DNA from: Pseudobdellovibrionaceae bacterium
GTDB lineage: Bacteria; Bdellovibrionota; Bdellovibrionia; Bdellovibrionales; JAMPXM01
Reading direction: 5' to 3'
Length of the DNA stretch: 20,996 nt
NCBI GenBank assembly: GCA_913774795.1
Contig: CAJYIL010000472.1
Coordinates: 1-20,996 of the forward strand
Shown: positions 6,346 through 13,238 of the stretch, one piece after another
How positions within the stretch are numbered: the stretch's first letter is position 1
Layout: each line of letters begins with the position of its first letter
Notes under the pieces: generated by a model
What the model saw: only the letters and a program-made list of their open reading frames with translations
Databases searched by the model: none
What the model was told of the DNA's origin: nothing
Position numbers and translations under genes: made by a program

Positions 6346-7085
6346 ATATCTTCGAAGCGGGCGCCGCGCGAATCCAAAACGAGCGCTCTTGGCGTCTCGA
6401 ACCACGATCCTAAGTTGATCGAGCGCACTTTTTTCCCTCCGACATCGAAGCTGAAATCATCGGCTACGTGGACATGACCCGCGACGATCAGATCGAAGTC
6501 GGCGAGATGCGACTGAGCTTCAGCGTGCTGACGAATCAGGTTGCGAATTTCAGCAACGGGCTTCGCTTTCGCCGTCGATGTGTAATCGCGAGAAGCGCTC
6601 GAGGCGCGCTCACCAATCAGCTTCACCAATTTTTCAGGGAGTTTGTGCGCGAGAAACGTTAGCGGAGCCGATCTTAGAAATCCTCTGAGAAAGAGATAGC
6701 CTTTATCATCAGGATTAATGAGATCGCCATGCTCGACCCGAACGGTGTGACCGGCGATCTTGAAACTCGCATCGTCGGCGTGAACGTGCGCTCCGATTTG
6801 ATCAGCCCAAAATTTTTCGAGGTGGAGGTCGTGATTTCCCTCGAAGTAATGGACTTCGATGCCCGCTTTAACGAGGTCGCTGATCGCTCGAACGACATCG
6901 GTGAACCTCGAGTTGAAATACTCATGTGAGCCCACCCACAAATCGAAAATATCACCGACCAGAAAAAGGTGAGTGACGTTCTCAGCCGTAAGACCCTTGA
7001 GCCATTTCGTGAAGAGATGAGTTTTTGGATCGCCTGGCCCCGTCAGATGGAGGTCAGAGACGAAGACGGCTTTCTGGAGAGGCAT
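6342..7085 (-). CDS. lpxH: UDP-2,3-diacylglucosamine diphosphatase (LpxH-type)
   Basis: A 247-residue calcineurin-like metallophosphoesterase. The five metal-site blocks of the family are present in order: SDLHL (D11, H13), GDIFDLW (D45, D48), GNHD (84-86), HGD (H119) and GHVH (H204, H206). The IFDLWVG and YFEGNHD contexts and the length fit the LpxH group, which removes UMP from UDP-2,3-diacylglucosamine to make lipid X in lipid A synthesis at the inner membrane. This implies an LPS-bearing, Gram-negative cell. The relative LpxG/LpxI or a general UDP-sugar phosphatase cannot be excluded from motifs alone. It follows the ftsZ terminator, so it needs its own promoter or read-through. The NTF2-like gene follows 31 bp later. 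Confidence 0.82.
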   Translation of the reverse strand: MPLQKAVFVSDLHLTGPGDPKTHLFTKWLKGLTAENVTHLFLVGDIFDLWVGSHEYFNSRFTDVVRAISDLVKAGIEVHYFEGNHDLHLEKFWADQIGAHVHADDASFKIAGHTVRVEHGDLINPDDKGYLFLRGFLRSAPLTFLAHKLPEKLVKLIGERASSASRDYTSTAKAKPVAEIRNLIRQHAEAQSHLADFDLIVAGHVHVADDFSFDVGGKKVRSINLGSWFETPRALVLDSRGARFEDI

Positions 7086-7110
7086 GGTCTCAAGCTACCA
7101 TAATTCATTG

Positions 7111-7145
7111 TGAAAAAGAAAAGGGCGCCTTTCGAGGCGCCCTTT
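7111..7145 (-). terminator. Intrinsic terminator after ftsZ
   Basis: The 10-bp stem AAAGGGCGCC (7120-7129) and GGCGCCCTTT (7136-7145) has a 6-nt loop. Read on the - strand it is followed by the T-rich run TTCTTTTTCA (7120-7111). It starts 24 bp after the ftsZ stop and closes the division operon before lpxH. Confidence 0.82.
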
Positions 7146-7168
7146 CAGCAATGATTATGATTTCGTTT

Positions 7169-8836
7169 TTACGTCAGCTGGTTTTCGTCTTCGTCGCGAA
7201 TCTGGCCCGCTTGCTGTTTGCGGCGCAGGAACGCTGGCACATCGAGATTTTTCGTGTCGAATGGCGACTTCACGATTTCGTTCGCGAGGCGACGAGCGAT
7301 CTCGAGCGAATTCTGGCCTTCTTGCACGTTCATCGAAAGTTGCTCAGGTTGCGGACGATTTTGTTGAAGCGTTTGGCTCTCACGGTACTGGCGCGCTTTT
7401 GCGAGGAGCACATCGCGAGGAAGTGGCTTCTCGGCATTCTCGAACTCCGCTTGCACGCTGCCGTTCAAGTTCAACTCGTGCGCCGAAGGTTGACCCGCGA
7501 ATGGCGCGCCGACTTCTTGGTTCATCGGTTGAGCCATTGGCTGGTGAAGAACATCCGACGAAACGGGTTGGTTCATTGGCTGTTGCATCGCTGGCATGTG
7601 CGCATGAGCCTGAGGCGCCATGTTTTGCGGCTGCATCTGTTGAATTTGCTGCGCTTGCGAGAAATGCGGAGCTTGCGGAACCGGCGGAATAAACGGCGCC
7701 GGCGACTGTGCAAACTGCGGCGGCATCGGTGGTTGCGCAAACTGAGGAGCGTAATCGCCCGTCGCTTGCATCGGTTGTTGTTGGAAAGACGGCATTGCGT
7801 TCATCGCTTGCGATGAGCGCATCTGCTGAGCGAGCGCCGCCATCGTTTGCTGATTCTGAGTTGCCGCTTGTGTCGCCGGATCAAGACCGAAACCAGTCGC
7901 GATGACCGTGACGCGAACTTCGTCGCCCATCTCTTCATCGATGACCGCACCGAAGATGATTTCTGCGTCTTCGTGAGCGGCTTCAGTGATGAGAGTCGAA
8001 GCTTCGTTGACTTCGTAGAGCGAGAGGTCAGGGCCACCCGTGACGTTGATGATGATGCCCGTTGCGCCGTCAATCGAGATGTTCTCGAGGAGAGGCGACG
8101 AGATCGCCGCTGTTGCGGCTTCGACTGCGCGGTTTTCACCTTTCGCGCGACCTGTTCCCATGATCGCCATGCCTTTTGCCGACATGACCGTGCGGATATC
8201 CGCGAAGTCGAGGTTGATGAGACCGCGGATGTTGATCAAATCCGAGATGCCCTTCACCGCTTGCATCAACACGTCATCGGCTTTTTTGAAAGTCTCGACG
8301 AGTGGAGTGCGGTCATTGGCGATCGTGAGGAGTTTTTGGTTCGGAATGACGATGAGTGTATCGACATTCTCTTTGAGTTCTTGGATGCCGCCATCTGCGT
8401 GGCGCATGCGCTTTTTACCTTCGAACATGAACGGACGAGTCACGACACCGATCGTGAGAGCGCCGAGTTCGCGCGCGATTTTCGCGACGATCGGAGCGCC
8501 GCCGGTTCCTGTTCCGCCACCCATGCCGGCCGTAACGAAAACCATGTCGGCGCCTTCGAGCGCTTCGACGATATCGTTGTACGATTCGATGGCCGCGCGT
8601 TTGCCGATTTCTGGGTTGGCGCCGGCACCGAGGCCTTTTGTGAGTTCTGATCCGAGAGCGATTTTCGTGAGAGCTTTGTGAGCGTTGAGGGCTTGACGAT
8701 CGGTGTTCGCGACGATGAATTCAACACCGCCCAAACCGCCTTCGATCATTGTCGTGACCGCGTTGTTACCGCCGCCACCGCAACCGACGACTTTAATGTT
8801 CGCGCCGATGTTGATGTTCTCTTCTAATTCGAACAT
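7169..8836 (-). CDS. ftsZ: Cell division GTPase FtsZ with long Q/M/P-rich linker
   Basis: FtsZ is the tubulin homologue that polymerises into the Z ring at midcell. The protein has 555 residues, against about 380 for E. coli FtsZ. Residues 12-320 form the globular GTPase: nucleotide-binding [11 protein letters not shown] near 17-27, the tubulin signature [10 protein letters not shown] at 106-115, and the T7 loop NLDFADIR at 208-215 that completes the neighbouring subunit's active site. Residues about 321-528 are an intrinsically disordered linker, very rich in Gln, Met, Pro and Ala in its first 120 residues, then charged. [13 protein letters not shown] at 530-542 is the conserved C-terminal peptide that binds FtsA and other anchors. 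A strong Shine-Dalgarno (GGGAGGG on the - strand) precedes the ATG. It lies 98 bp after ftsA and is followed by a strong terminator. Confidence 0.97.
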   Translation of the reverse strand: MFELEENINIGANIKVVGCGGGGNNAVTTMIEGGLGGVEFIVANTDRQALNAHKALTKIALGSELTKGLGAGANPEIGKRAAIESYNDIVEALEGADMVFVTAGMGGGTGTGGAPIVAKIARELGALTIGVVTRPFMFEGKKRMRHADGGIQELKENVDTLIVIPNQKLLTIANDRTPLVETFKKADDVLMQAVKGISDLINIRGLINLDFADIRTVMSAKGMAIMGTGRAKGENRAVEAATAAISSPLLENISIDGATGIIINVTGGPDLSLYEVNEASTLITEAAHEDAEIIFGAVIDEEMGDEVRVTVIATGFGLDPATQAATQNQQTMAALAQQMRSSQAMNAMPSFQQQPMQATGDYAPQFAQPPMPPQFAQSPAPFIPPVPQAPHFSQAQQIQQMQPQNMAPQAHAHMPAMQQPMNQPVSSDVLHQPMAQPMNQEVGAPFAGQPSAHELNLNGSVQAEFENAEKPLPRDVLLAKARQYRESQTLQQNRPQPEQLSMNVQEGQNSLEIARRLANEIVKSPFDTKNLDVPAFLRRKQQAGQIRDEDENQLT

Positions 8837-8909
8837 GTCCTACCCTCCCAGGTGTCCGTGTCGCGCAAGCAGTAAAGTCCGTTTTGCCTGCGCACGAAAA
8901 TTGTTAGTT

Positions 8910-8929
8910 CACGTTGCTCGCGCAACGTG
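8910..8929 (-). other. Hairpin in the ftsA-ftsZ intergenic region
   Basis: CACGTTGC (8910-8917) and GCAACGTG (8922-8929) form a perfect 8-bp stem with a 4-nt loop, 5 bp beyond the ftsA stop. No T-run follows on the - strand. It could be a processing site or partial terminator that sets the FtsA:FtsZ ratio; this is inference. Confidence 0.5.
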
Positions 8930-8934
8930 GGCGT

Positions 8935-10278
8935 CTATTCGAGTGCGCCGCCGAAAAAGTCTTTTACCTTTTGCGCCCATCCCGACATGACATCGGCCAT
9001 AGGTGCTGCTTCGCTCGACGCCGCGGTTGAAGCCGCGTTCGCCATGCGATCTTTCTCTTTCGCCGACAGCTGATCGAAGCCGTAGACCATGAGGCCCACC
9101 GCCGTTGAACAATCTGTTCCGCGAACGATATCTGTTAATCCTCCGACGTTGACCGGGGCGCCTCGGCGAACCGGGATATCAGAGATGAACTCGCCCATTT
9201 CGAGCAAACCTTCCATTTGGCAAGCGCCGCCCGTGAGGACGAGACCCGAACCAATTTGATTCGAGAGACCCGACTTCCGAATTTCTTGCCAGATGAGCGC
9301 CATCGTTTCTTCGGCGCGAGGTTCGATGACTTCGCAGAGATCTCTGCGGAGAAGCGCACGCGGTTTACGGCCGCCGACGCCTTCTACCTCGATGGTTTCG
9401 TTTGCATCGACGAGATCGGCAATCGCGCATCCGTATTTTTTCTTCATCAGCTCAGCTGATGTTTGCGGCGTACGCAGACCCATCGCGATGTCTTGAGTGA
9501 AGTGCTGACCGCCGACGGGAACAGTCGCGGTGAACGCAACGGAACCCGCAGCGTAAACGACGATATCGCAAGTTCCTCCGCCCATATCGACGACGGCCGC
9601 ACCGAGTTTCTTTTCATCTTCAGAAAGACACGCAAGAGCGCTGGCGAGTTGCTGAAGGACTAAGCCCTTCACTCTCAAACCGGCTTTCTCTGCGCATTTC
9701 AAAATGTTTTGCAGAGCTGTTTGGCCCGCAGTGACGATGTGCACGTTCGCTTCGAGGCGAACGCCCGACATACCGATCGGATCAAAGATCCCGGCTTGTT
9801 CGTCGATCTTAAATTCTCTTGGAAGAACGTGAAGCACTTCACGATCGGCAGGTACCGCGACGGCTTTTGCCGCTTCGATCACGCGTTCGATGTCATCGGC
9901 TTTCACTTCTTTATTGCGAATCGCGATCATGCCGCGCGAGTCGAAAGACTTCACGTGCGTGCCGCCGACTCCGACGTAAACCTCATCGATTTTGTAGCCG
10001 CTCATGAGCTCGGCTTCTTCGCGGGCTTTCGTGATCGCTTCGATCGTCGCTTCGACGTTGACGACGACACCTTGGCGAATGCCCGTGTTCGGCGCTTGTC
10101 CGAGCCCGACGATATCGAGTTTGATTTCTTGAGAGCCGTTGGCGTGGGTGACGAGTGTCGGTGTTCCGATCACGACGGAGACTTTCGTCGATCCGATGTC
10201 GAGACCTGCCAGCAAAGAGTGGCGACCACTTTTTAAATTCGTCTTCAGTCGGTTTTCTTGGCCTAAGACCTTCGTCAT
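8935..10278 (-). CDS. ftsA: Cell division protein FtsA (actin-like membrane tether of FtsZ)
   Basis: FtsA is the actin-like ATPase that attaches FtsZ filaments to the inner membrane and recruits later division proteins. The 447-residue product has the actin-fold motifs in order: phosphate-1 LAGLDIGSTKVSVVIG (23-38), the FtsA-specific 1C subdomain region (IDEVYVGVGGTHVKSF to MSGVRLEANVHIVTA), phosphate-2 AAVVDMGGGTCDIVVY, and the adenosine motif GLVLTGGACQMEGL. The C-terminus, after a short A/S-rich spacer, is GWAQKVKDFFGGALE, the expected amphipathic membrane-targeting helix. AGAGG lies upstream of the ATG. A 157-bp gap containing a perfect palindrome separates it from ftsQ, so it may have its own promoter or regulation. 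Length and motif order are normal. Confidence 0.96.
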   Translation of the reverse strand: MTKVLGQENRLKTNLKSGRHSLLAGLDIGSTKVSVVIGTPTLVTHANGSQEIKLDIVGLGQAPNTGIRQGVVVNVEATIEAITKAREEAELMSGYKIDEVYVGVGGTHVKSFDSRGMIAIRNKEVKADDIERVIEAAKAVAVPADREVLHVLPREFKIDEQAGIFDPIGMSGVRLEANVHIVTAGQTALQNILKCAEKAGLRVKGLVLQQLASALACLSEDEKKLGAAVVDMGGGTCDIVVYAAGSVAFTATVPVGGQHFTQDIAMGLRTPQTSAELMKKKYGCAIADLVDANETIEVEGVGGRKPRALLRRDLCEVIEPRAEETMALIWQEIRKSGLSNQIGSGLVLTGGACQMEGLLEMGEFISDIPVRRGAPVNVGGLTDIVRGTDCSTAVGLMVYGFDQLSAKEKDRMANAASTAASSEAAPMADVMSGWAQKVKDFFGGALE

Positions 10279-10321
10279 CCTTAACCTCTGTACGGTTCGA
10301 GCGAGTGACGATTCGTAAAAT

Positions 10322-10338
10322 CAGTTAGTGACTAACTG
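10322..10338. promoter_or_regulatory. Perfect palindrome upstream of ftsA (candidate operator)
   Basis: CAGTTAGT-G-ACTAACTG consists of two perfect 8-bp arms around one central base, 43 bp before the ftsA start codon. The one-base centre makes it a poor RNA hairpin but a typical size for a dimeric repressor or activator site. No clear -35/-10 pair was found next to it. Confidence 0.4.
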
Positions 10339-10435
10339 TCCTCGAATGTCTCTCCGTCTCTCTGCCGTCCATGGTGTGAGAAACTAGCGAAGTCCGAAAC
10401 AATTTCGAGTGTTTGGACTGCAGCTTGACTAAAGG

Positions 10436-11191
10436 CTACGGACCCTTACGCAGTCTGACAAGAACTTTCTTTGAGAAAGATGCATCGATGAGCTTGCCGG
10501 TCAACTGGTGGGCGCTCATGTAATTCATAACCTGACCGGCTCTGAGAACTTTCGTGTCGAGCAAATCGAGGCCCAGTTTGACCTCGACCTTAGGCTGCAT
10601 CAGCATCAGCGAGTAGCCTTCGTCCTTATTCCAGAAAATTTCAGAGACGTTCTTTGCGTTGATCGCGCCTTGCGCAGGCAAGTTAAGCGCGAACTGAATC
10701 GCTTCTTTTCGTTTCGCGATGTCTTTCGAGAAAACATCGCCTCTCAAGAGCGGACGATCCGGCAATGCATCCGCAGGAAGAGTCGCAAGCTTTGTTCCAT
10801 CTTCAGTGAGCGGCCAGAGTTCGCCTCTCGGCCCCACGAGAACGACCGCCGTTTCTTTCGGTATGATACGGATCTCGATTTTATTTGGCAGCATCCGGGA
10901 GATCAGGACGTCTTTGACCCACTCATCTTTCATGATCGCCGCTTTGATTTGCGAGAGACGAATGTCCCAGATTTTTTTCTGAGCGAATGGCTTGATCGCC
11001 GCTTGGGTTCTGGATTTCAAGCCGCGAGGGCCTGGTTGTGCGTTGTTCGCAGCTGTCGACTGCTCACCAATCACATCAACAGGAATTGTTTGAACGACGA
11101 AGAGTCCGCTTTGTTGCAAACCCGTAAGAATCGCCGCTGTTCCGAAGAGCAGCGCTGCACTGAAGATGAAGACTGACTTGAGATGTTTCAC
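10436..11191 (-). CDS. ftsQ: Cell division protein FtsQ
   Basis: A 251-residue bitopic membrane protein. Residues 6-25 are a single transmembrane segment after a short positively charged start (MKHLKS). Residues about 32-112 form a POTRA domain (FVVQTIPVDVIGE, then IWDIRLSQIKAAIMKDEWV and the conserved RMLPNKIEIRIIPKETAVVL). Residues 113-250 are the beta domain, with LWPLTEDGT and PDRPLLRGD as in FtsQ/DivIB. FtsQ links the FtsB-FtsL pair to the rest of the divisome on the periplasmic side. The start is GTG; there is no Shine-Dalgarno and a -10-like CATAAT lies 8 nt upstream, so the message may be leaderless. It lies where ftsQ is expected, before ftsA, but murB is over 2 kb away instead of adjacent. 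Confidence 0.9.
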   Translation of the reverse strand: MKHLKSVFIFSAALLFGTAAILTGLQQSGLFVVQTIPVDVIGEQSTAANNAQPGPRGLKSRTQAAIKPFAQKKIWDIRLSQIKAAIMKDEWVKDVLISRMLPNKIEIRIIPKETAVVLVGPRGELWPLTEDGTKLATLPADALPDRPLLRGDVFSKDIAKRKEAIQFALNLPAQGAINAKNVSEIFWNKDEGYSLMLMQPKVEVKLGLDLLDTKVLRAGQVMNYMSAHQLTGKLIDASFSKKVLVRLRKGP

Positions 11192-11199
11192 TGGAGATT

Positions 11200-11229
11200 A
11201 TTATGGGGGCTTTTGATGCCCAGGTGCAA
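11200..11229 (-). promoter_or_regulatory. Promoter of ftsQ-ftsA-ftsZ, probably leaderless
   Basis: On the - strand, TTGCAC (11229-11224) and CATAAT (11205-11200) are separated by 18 bp. The -10 box ends 8 nt before the GTG start of ftsQ at 11191. The expected transcription start is within about three bases of the start codon, and no Shine-Dalgarno is visible. Confidence 0.5.
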
Positions 11230-11367
11230 TTCTGCCCAGACCTTAGGCGGTTCATGGTCACGTCGAAAGCTTATTGAAAGTGGTTTGATCTCCGGGCGGA
11301 GTTTGATTGCCTTCCTTTTGCGCTTTTCTTAGGGTCGCCGTGGTCTTAATTCTTTGGAGGATCTCTC

Positions 11368-11787
11368 ATGAAATTCGCACTTGCGCTTTCGCTCTTGGTT
11401 TCGGTTCCCGCTCTCGCTCACGTCGAAGAAGGTCGCTATGTTGGCCACACGCCCGACGGCAAAGCTTGCGAAATGATCTCGCAAGGCATGTCGTTCGAAA
11501 AAGGCATGCACCACCCGCTCACTGAGCGCGTCACGGCGGTCGTCAACGGCGTTACGTTTGTTGCGGGTCACCCAGCAGTGATCGACGCAGCTTCGGCAAC
11601 CGCATCTTTCAACCACGACATGTTCCAAGGTGTCGTTGCGATCGCAGGTGGCGCTCAAGCATTGCAAATCGATATGGTTCACACGCCAGAAAAAGAAGGC
11701 CCGTCAGGCTTCACGTTCATCGAAAACAACTGGAAGACCGGCGCAAAAACTTCGATCGTTTGCCAAGACATCGAACTCGTTCCGTAA
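11368..11787 (+). CDS. Small secreted protein, family not recognised
   Basis: A 139-residue protein with a clear signal peptide (residues 1-17, ending PALA before H18), so probably periplasmic or secreted. The mature part of 122 residues has two cysteines (KACEM, SIVCQD) that could form one disulfide, and alternating short strands (VEEGRYVGHTPDGKACEMI, VTAVVNGVTFVAGHPAVID). I do not recognise the family. GGAGG lies 8 nt before the ATG, a strong start. It is transcribed against the surrounding division genes and has its own terminator at 11812, so it is an independent unit inserted between ftsQ and the gene at 11795. Confidence 0.75.
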   Translation: MKFALALSLLVSVPALAHVEEGRYVGHTPDGKACEMISQGMSFEKGMHHPLTERVTAVVNGVTFVAGHPAVIDAASATASFNHDMFQGVVAIAGGAQALQIDMVHTPEKEGPSGFTFIENNWKTGAKTSIVCQDIELVP

Positions 11788-11794
11788 GTTCGTT

Positions 11795-12103
11795 TTAGGT
11801 TTTTTCGGATGAAGCCGACGCCTCTCGGGACGTCGGCTTTTTCTTTTTGGCGAGCACATAGAGCGTGGGAACAATGAGGATGGATAAAAACCATGTTCCG
11901 ATGAGCGCCCAGATTTGTGATGGGTTATCACCGTAGTCTTTGAATCGTTCACGGTAAAGCGCATGGTTCGCAAGCTCACCGACGAACGAAGCGGCATAGT
12001 ACGCGATGAATCCGACGAGGAGCCATCGTAACTTCAACGGCTTCACGAAGTGGAAAATTGCAATGCTGGCAAGCATCCCGGCGGTCAGCGGCGGCCAAAG
12101 CAT
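11795..12103 (-). CDS. Small integral membrane protein
   Basis: A 102-residue protein with three predicted membrane segments: residues about 4-19 (PLTAGMLASIAIFHFV), 26-43 (RWLLVGFIAYYAASFVGE) and 65-84 (WALIGTWFLSILIVPTLYVL). A basic/polar tail KKKKPTSREASASSEKT follows. I do not recognise a family. It begins 3 bp after the stop of the DUF3445-type gene, so the two are co-transcribed and may work together at the membrane. The last 18 codons double as the terminator of the convergent gene at 11368, which explains the lysine-rich tail. Confidence 0.65.
   Translation of the reverse strand: MLWPPLTAGMLASIAIFHFVKPLKLRWLLVGFIAYYAASFVGELANHALYRERFKDYGDNPSQIWALIGTWFLSILIVPTLYVLAKKKKPTSREASASSEKT
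11812..11849 (+). terminator. Intrinsic terminator of the 11368 gene, inside a convergent coding sequence
   Basis: The 9-bp stem AAGCCGACG (11812-11820) and CGTCGGCTT (11831-11839) has a 10-nt loop. TTTTCTTTTT follows on the + strand. It begins 25 bp after the stop of the + strand gene and lies wholly within the last codons of the - strand membrane protein gene. Confidence 0.75.
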
Positions 12104-12106
12104 CGA

Positions 12107-13009
12107 TCAATCCTTTTTCTCGAGCCAATTAATAAGTTGGTTGAAGCTCGTCGCGACCCCCTTGTACACACGCGCCTCCGGTGACATCGACCTCAAGGCA
12201 CTGGTGAGTTTCGTGCGCATGTTTTCGTCTGCGCGAACTCTCGTGCCGTCGATGAACGAAAGACGGATGAAGAAAAGCGCCGCATTCACGTTCGTGAGAC
12301 CCAGCGTCGTCTGGCGCTCGATTCGCAAGAAGAACGGTTCTTTCTTGGCGGAGTCGAAACTCCGGCCGCGCCACTCAGCTGCATCCCGATTCACAGGCGG
12401 CTCGGGATGGTGATTCAACCGCGTGTCAGTTACAAAGGACCAAACAAATCGCACGAACGGTCCTTTGTGAATCATCGCCTGCGCGATGTTGGCTTGCGCA
12501 CTGGCGAGTCTTTCGAATCCGGGGATGGGCTTGTGAAAGGTCGCAAAGTCATGACCGATCTTTTCGCGCGGGTCCCAGTGAGACGGGAGCATCACGTGAA
12601 TCATCGAGAGCCAATTGCGCCCATCTTCCACCGACAAGATCGCGCCATCTTCTTGAATCTGCATGAAGAGCGCATCGAGATCTGAAGGATCGATGACTTC
12701 GCCCGTGAGCGCGCAGTGTAAACGATCTCCGCGCAACTGGAAGTGCTGTGGCCACTCGCTGAGAAGCCTTTGTGTGATCGTTCGGGCCGCTTCGCGAGCG
12801 ACTTCACCGGTTAATCGCGACGTTGCAAAATATTTTCGGAGATCGTCCGCGCGCGCCGCCAGTTTCTCTTCGCGCGCTTTCGCAAAATCCTCATCGAACT
12901 GAAAAATCTTGGCATCTTGGTCGCCGTTTCCGAAATCAAACCCGAGCGGCTTGAGTCCCGGCGTGACTTCGTAGATCCCTGATTCGATCGGAAAATAAAA
13001 CGGACGCAT
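12107..13009 (-). CDS. DUF3445 / heme-dependent oxidative N-demethylase-like protein
   Basis: A 300-residue cytoplasmic protein with no signal peptide or membrane segment. Several blocks fit the DUF3445 family (PF11927), named for a heme-dependent oxidative N-demethylase: MLPSHWDPREKIGHDFATFHKPIPGF (140-165, given here as MLPSHWDP and FHKPIPGF), RFVWSFVTD (187-195), and FLRIERQTTLGL (227-238), followed by VLF-type strands ending FIRLSFIDG. Family members may oxidise secondary amines using a heme-PAS-like site; whether this protein binds heme or which amine it uses cannot be read from the sequence. The assignment rests on remembered motif patterns. A weak promoter-like pair (TTGCAT 13044-13039, 17 bp, TTCAAT 13021-13016) ends 6 nt before the ATG. 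It forms an operon with the small membrane protein at 11795 and is not part of the usual cell-wall cluster. Confidence 0.55.
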   Translation of the reverse strand: MRPFYFPIESGIYEVTPGLKPLGFDFGNGDQDAKIFQFDEDFAKAREEKLAARADDLRKYFATSRLTGEVAREAARTITQRLLSEWPQHFQLRGDRLHCALTGEVIDPSDLDALFMQIQEDGAILSVEDGRNWLSMIHVMLPSHWDPREKIGHDFATFHKPIPGFERLASAQANIAQAMIHKGPFVRFVWSFVTDTRLNHHPEPPVNRDAAEWRGRSFDSAKKEPFFLRIERQTTLGLTNVNAALFFIRLSFIDGTRVRADENMRTKLTSALRSMSPEARVYKGVATSFNQLINWLEKKD

Positions 13010-13016
13010 CCGCCAA

Positions 13017-13045
13017 TTGAATTCCGCTGGCGCCCAAAATGCAAA
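13017..13045 (+). promoter_or_regulatory. Weak candidate promoter of the 40-residue peptide module
   Basis: TTGAAT (13017-13022) and TGCAAA (13040-13045) are 17 bp apart. The -10 match is poor (three of six). If used, transcription would start near 13052, placing the 5' repeat arm at the very 5' end of the RNA. It overlaps the candidate - strand promoter of the DUF3445-type gene. Confidence 0.25.
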
Positions 13046-13054
13046 TGGCCAAAC

Positions 13055-13093
13055 CGGTTCTCCGATTTAGCCACCTGATGGATCTGAACCTCT
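13055..13093 (+). repeat. 5' arm of imperfect inverted repeat flanking the small peptide gene
   Basis: This arm is complementary to 13289-13334 in four blocks: CGGTTCTCCGATTT with 13321-13334 (14 bp, perfect), GC 13070-13071, CCTGAT 13074-13079 with 13309-13314 (6 bp), and GAACCTCT 13086-13093 with 13289-13296 (8 bp). That is 30 bp of matching in about 39 bases. It ends 10 bases before the Shine-Dalgarno of the peptide gene. Confidence 0.75.
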
Positions 13094-13111
13094 TCCGTTC
13101 GCAAAGGAGGT
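13088..13111 (+). promoter_or_regulatory. Shine-Dalgarno of the small peptide gene, masked by a local hairpin
   Basis: AAGGAGGT (13104-13111) is a full-strength ribosome-binding site 5 nt before the ATG at 13116. ACCTCTT (13088-13094) can pair with it, with one bulged G and a 9-nt loop. The same ACCTCT also pairs with AGAGGT (13289-13294) in the 3' region, so two mutually exclusive folds exist: one masking and one freeing the site. Confidence 0.55.
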
Positions 13112-13115
13112 CCGG

Positions 13116-13238
13116 ATGCCGGAACAAAAAGACTGGTACCTTTTGTTTCGTCGTTTCTTGGAACGAGCTAAAGAGGTTTTAGGTCTAGCTTTGCTGATCC
13201 TTCAGCTTCTGAAGCTGCTTTTGGATTTGCTAAAGTAA
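13116..13238 (+). CDS. 40-residue hydrophobic small protein, type I toxin-like
   Basis: The frame encodes MPEQKDWYLLFRRFLERAKE (1-20) followed by VLGLALLILQLLKLLLDLLK (21-40). The first half is amphipathic and charged; the second half is a leucine-rich helix of about 17-20 residues that should insert in or lie on the inner membrane, with lysines at 33 and 40. A consensus AAGGAGGT 5 nt before the ATG strongly supports translation. No homologue is recognised. Size, charge-then-hydrophobic layout, a masked ribosome-binding site and complementarity between 5' and 3' mRNA regions recall type I toxins (Hok, Fst, TisB classes), but no antitoxin RNA is proven. A regulated small membrane protein with a housekeeping role is the alternative. 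It stands alone on the + strand between murB and the DUF3445-type gene, both on the - strand. Confidence 0.65.
   Translation: MPEQKDWYLLFRRFLERAKEVLGLALLILQLLKLLLDLLK

Noticed and set aside
7025..8681. Long open frames on the + strand across ftsZ (7025-7816, 7847-8650, 8040-8681), up to 267 codons
   Set aside because: They lie antisense to a certain gene, and their arginine- or serine-rich products look like translation of the complementary strand of GC-rich codons.
9709..11176. + strand open frames across ftsA and ftsQ (9709-10236, 10508-11176)
   Set aside because: Antisense shadows of ftsA and ftsQ with compositions rich in Arg, Asp and Phe and no ribosome-binding site or domain.
11203..11277. 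24-codon + strand frame with GGAG 6 nt upstream, beside the ftsQ start
   Set aside because: It overlaps the ftsQ promoter, its product has no recognisable features, and one short Shine-Dalgarno match is weak evidence.
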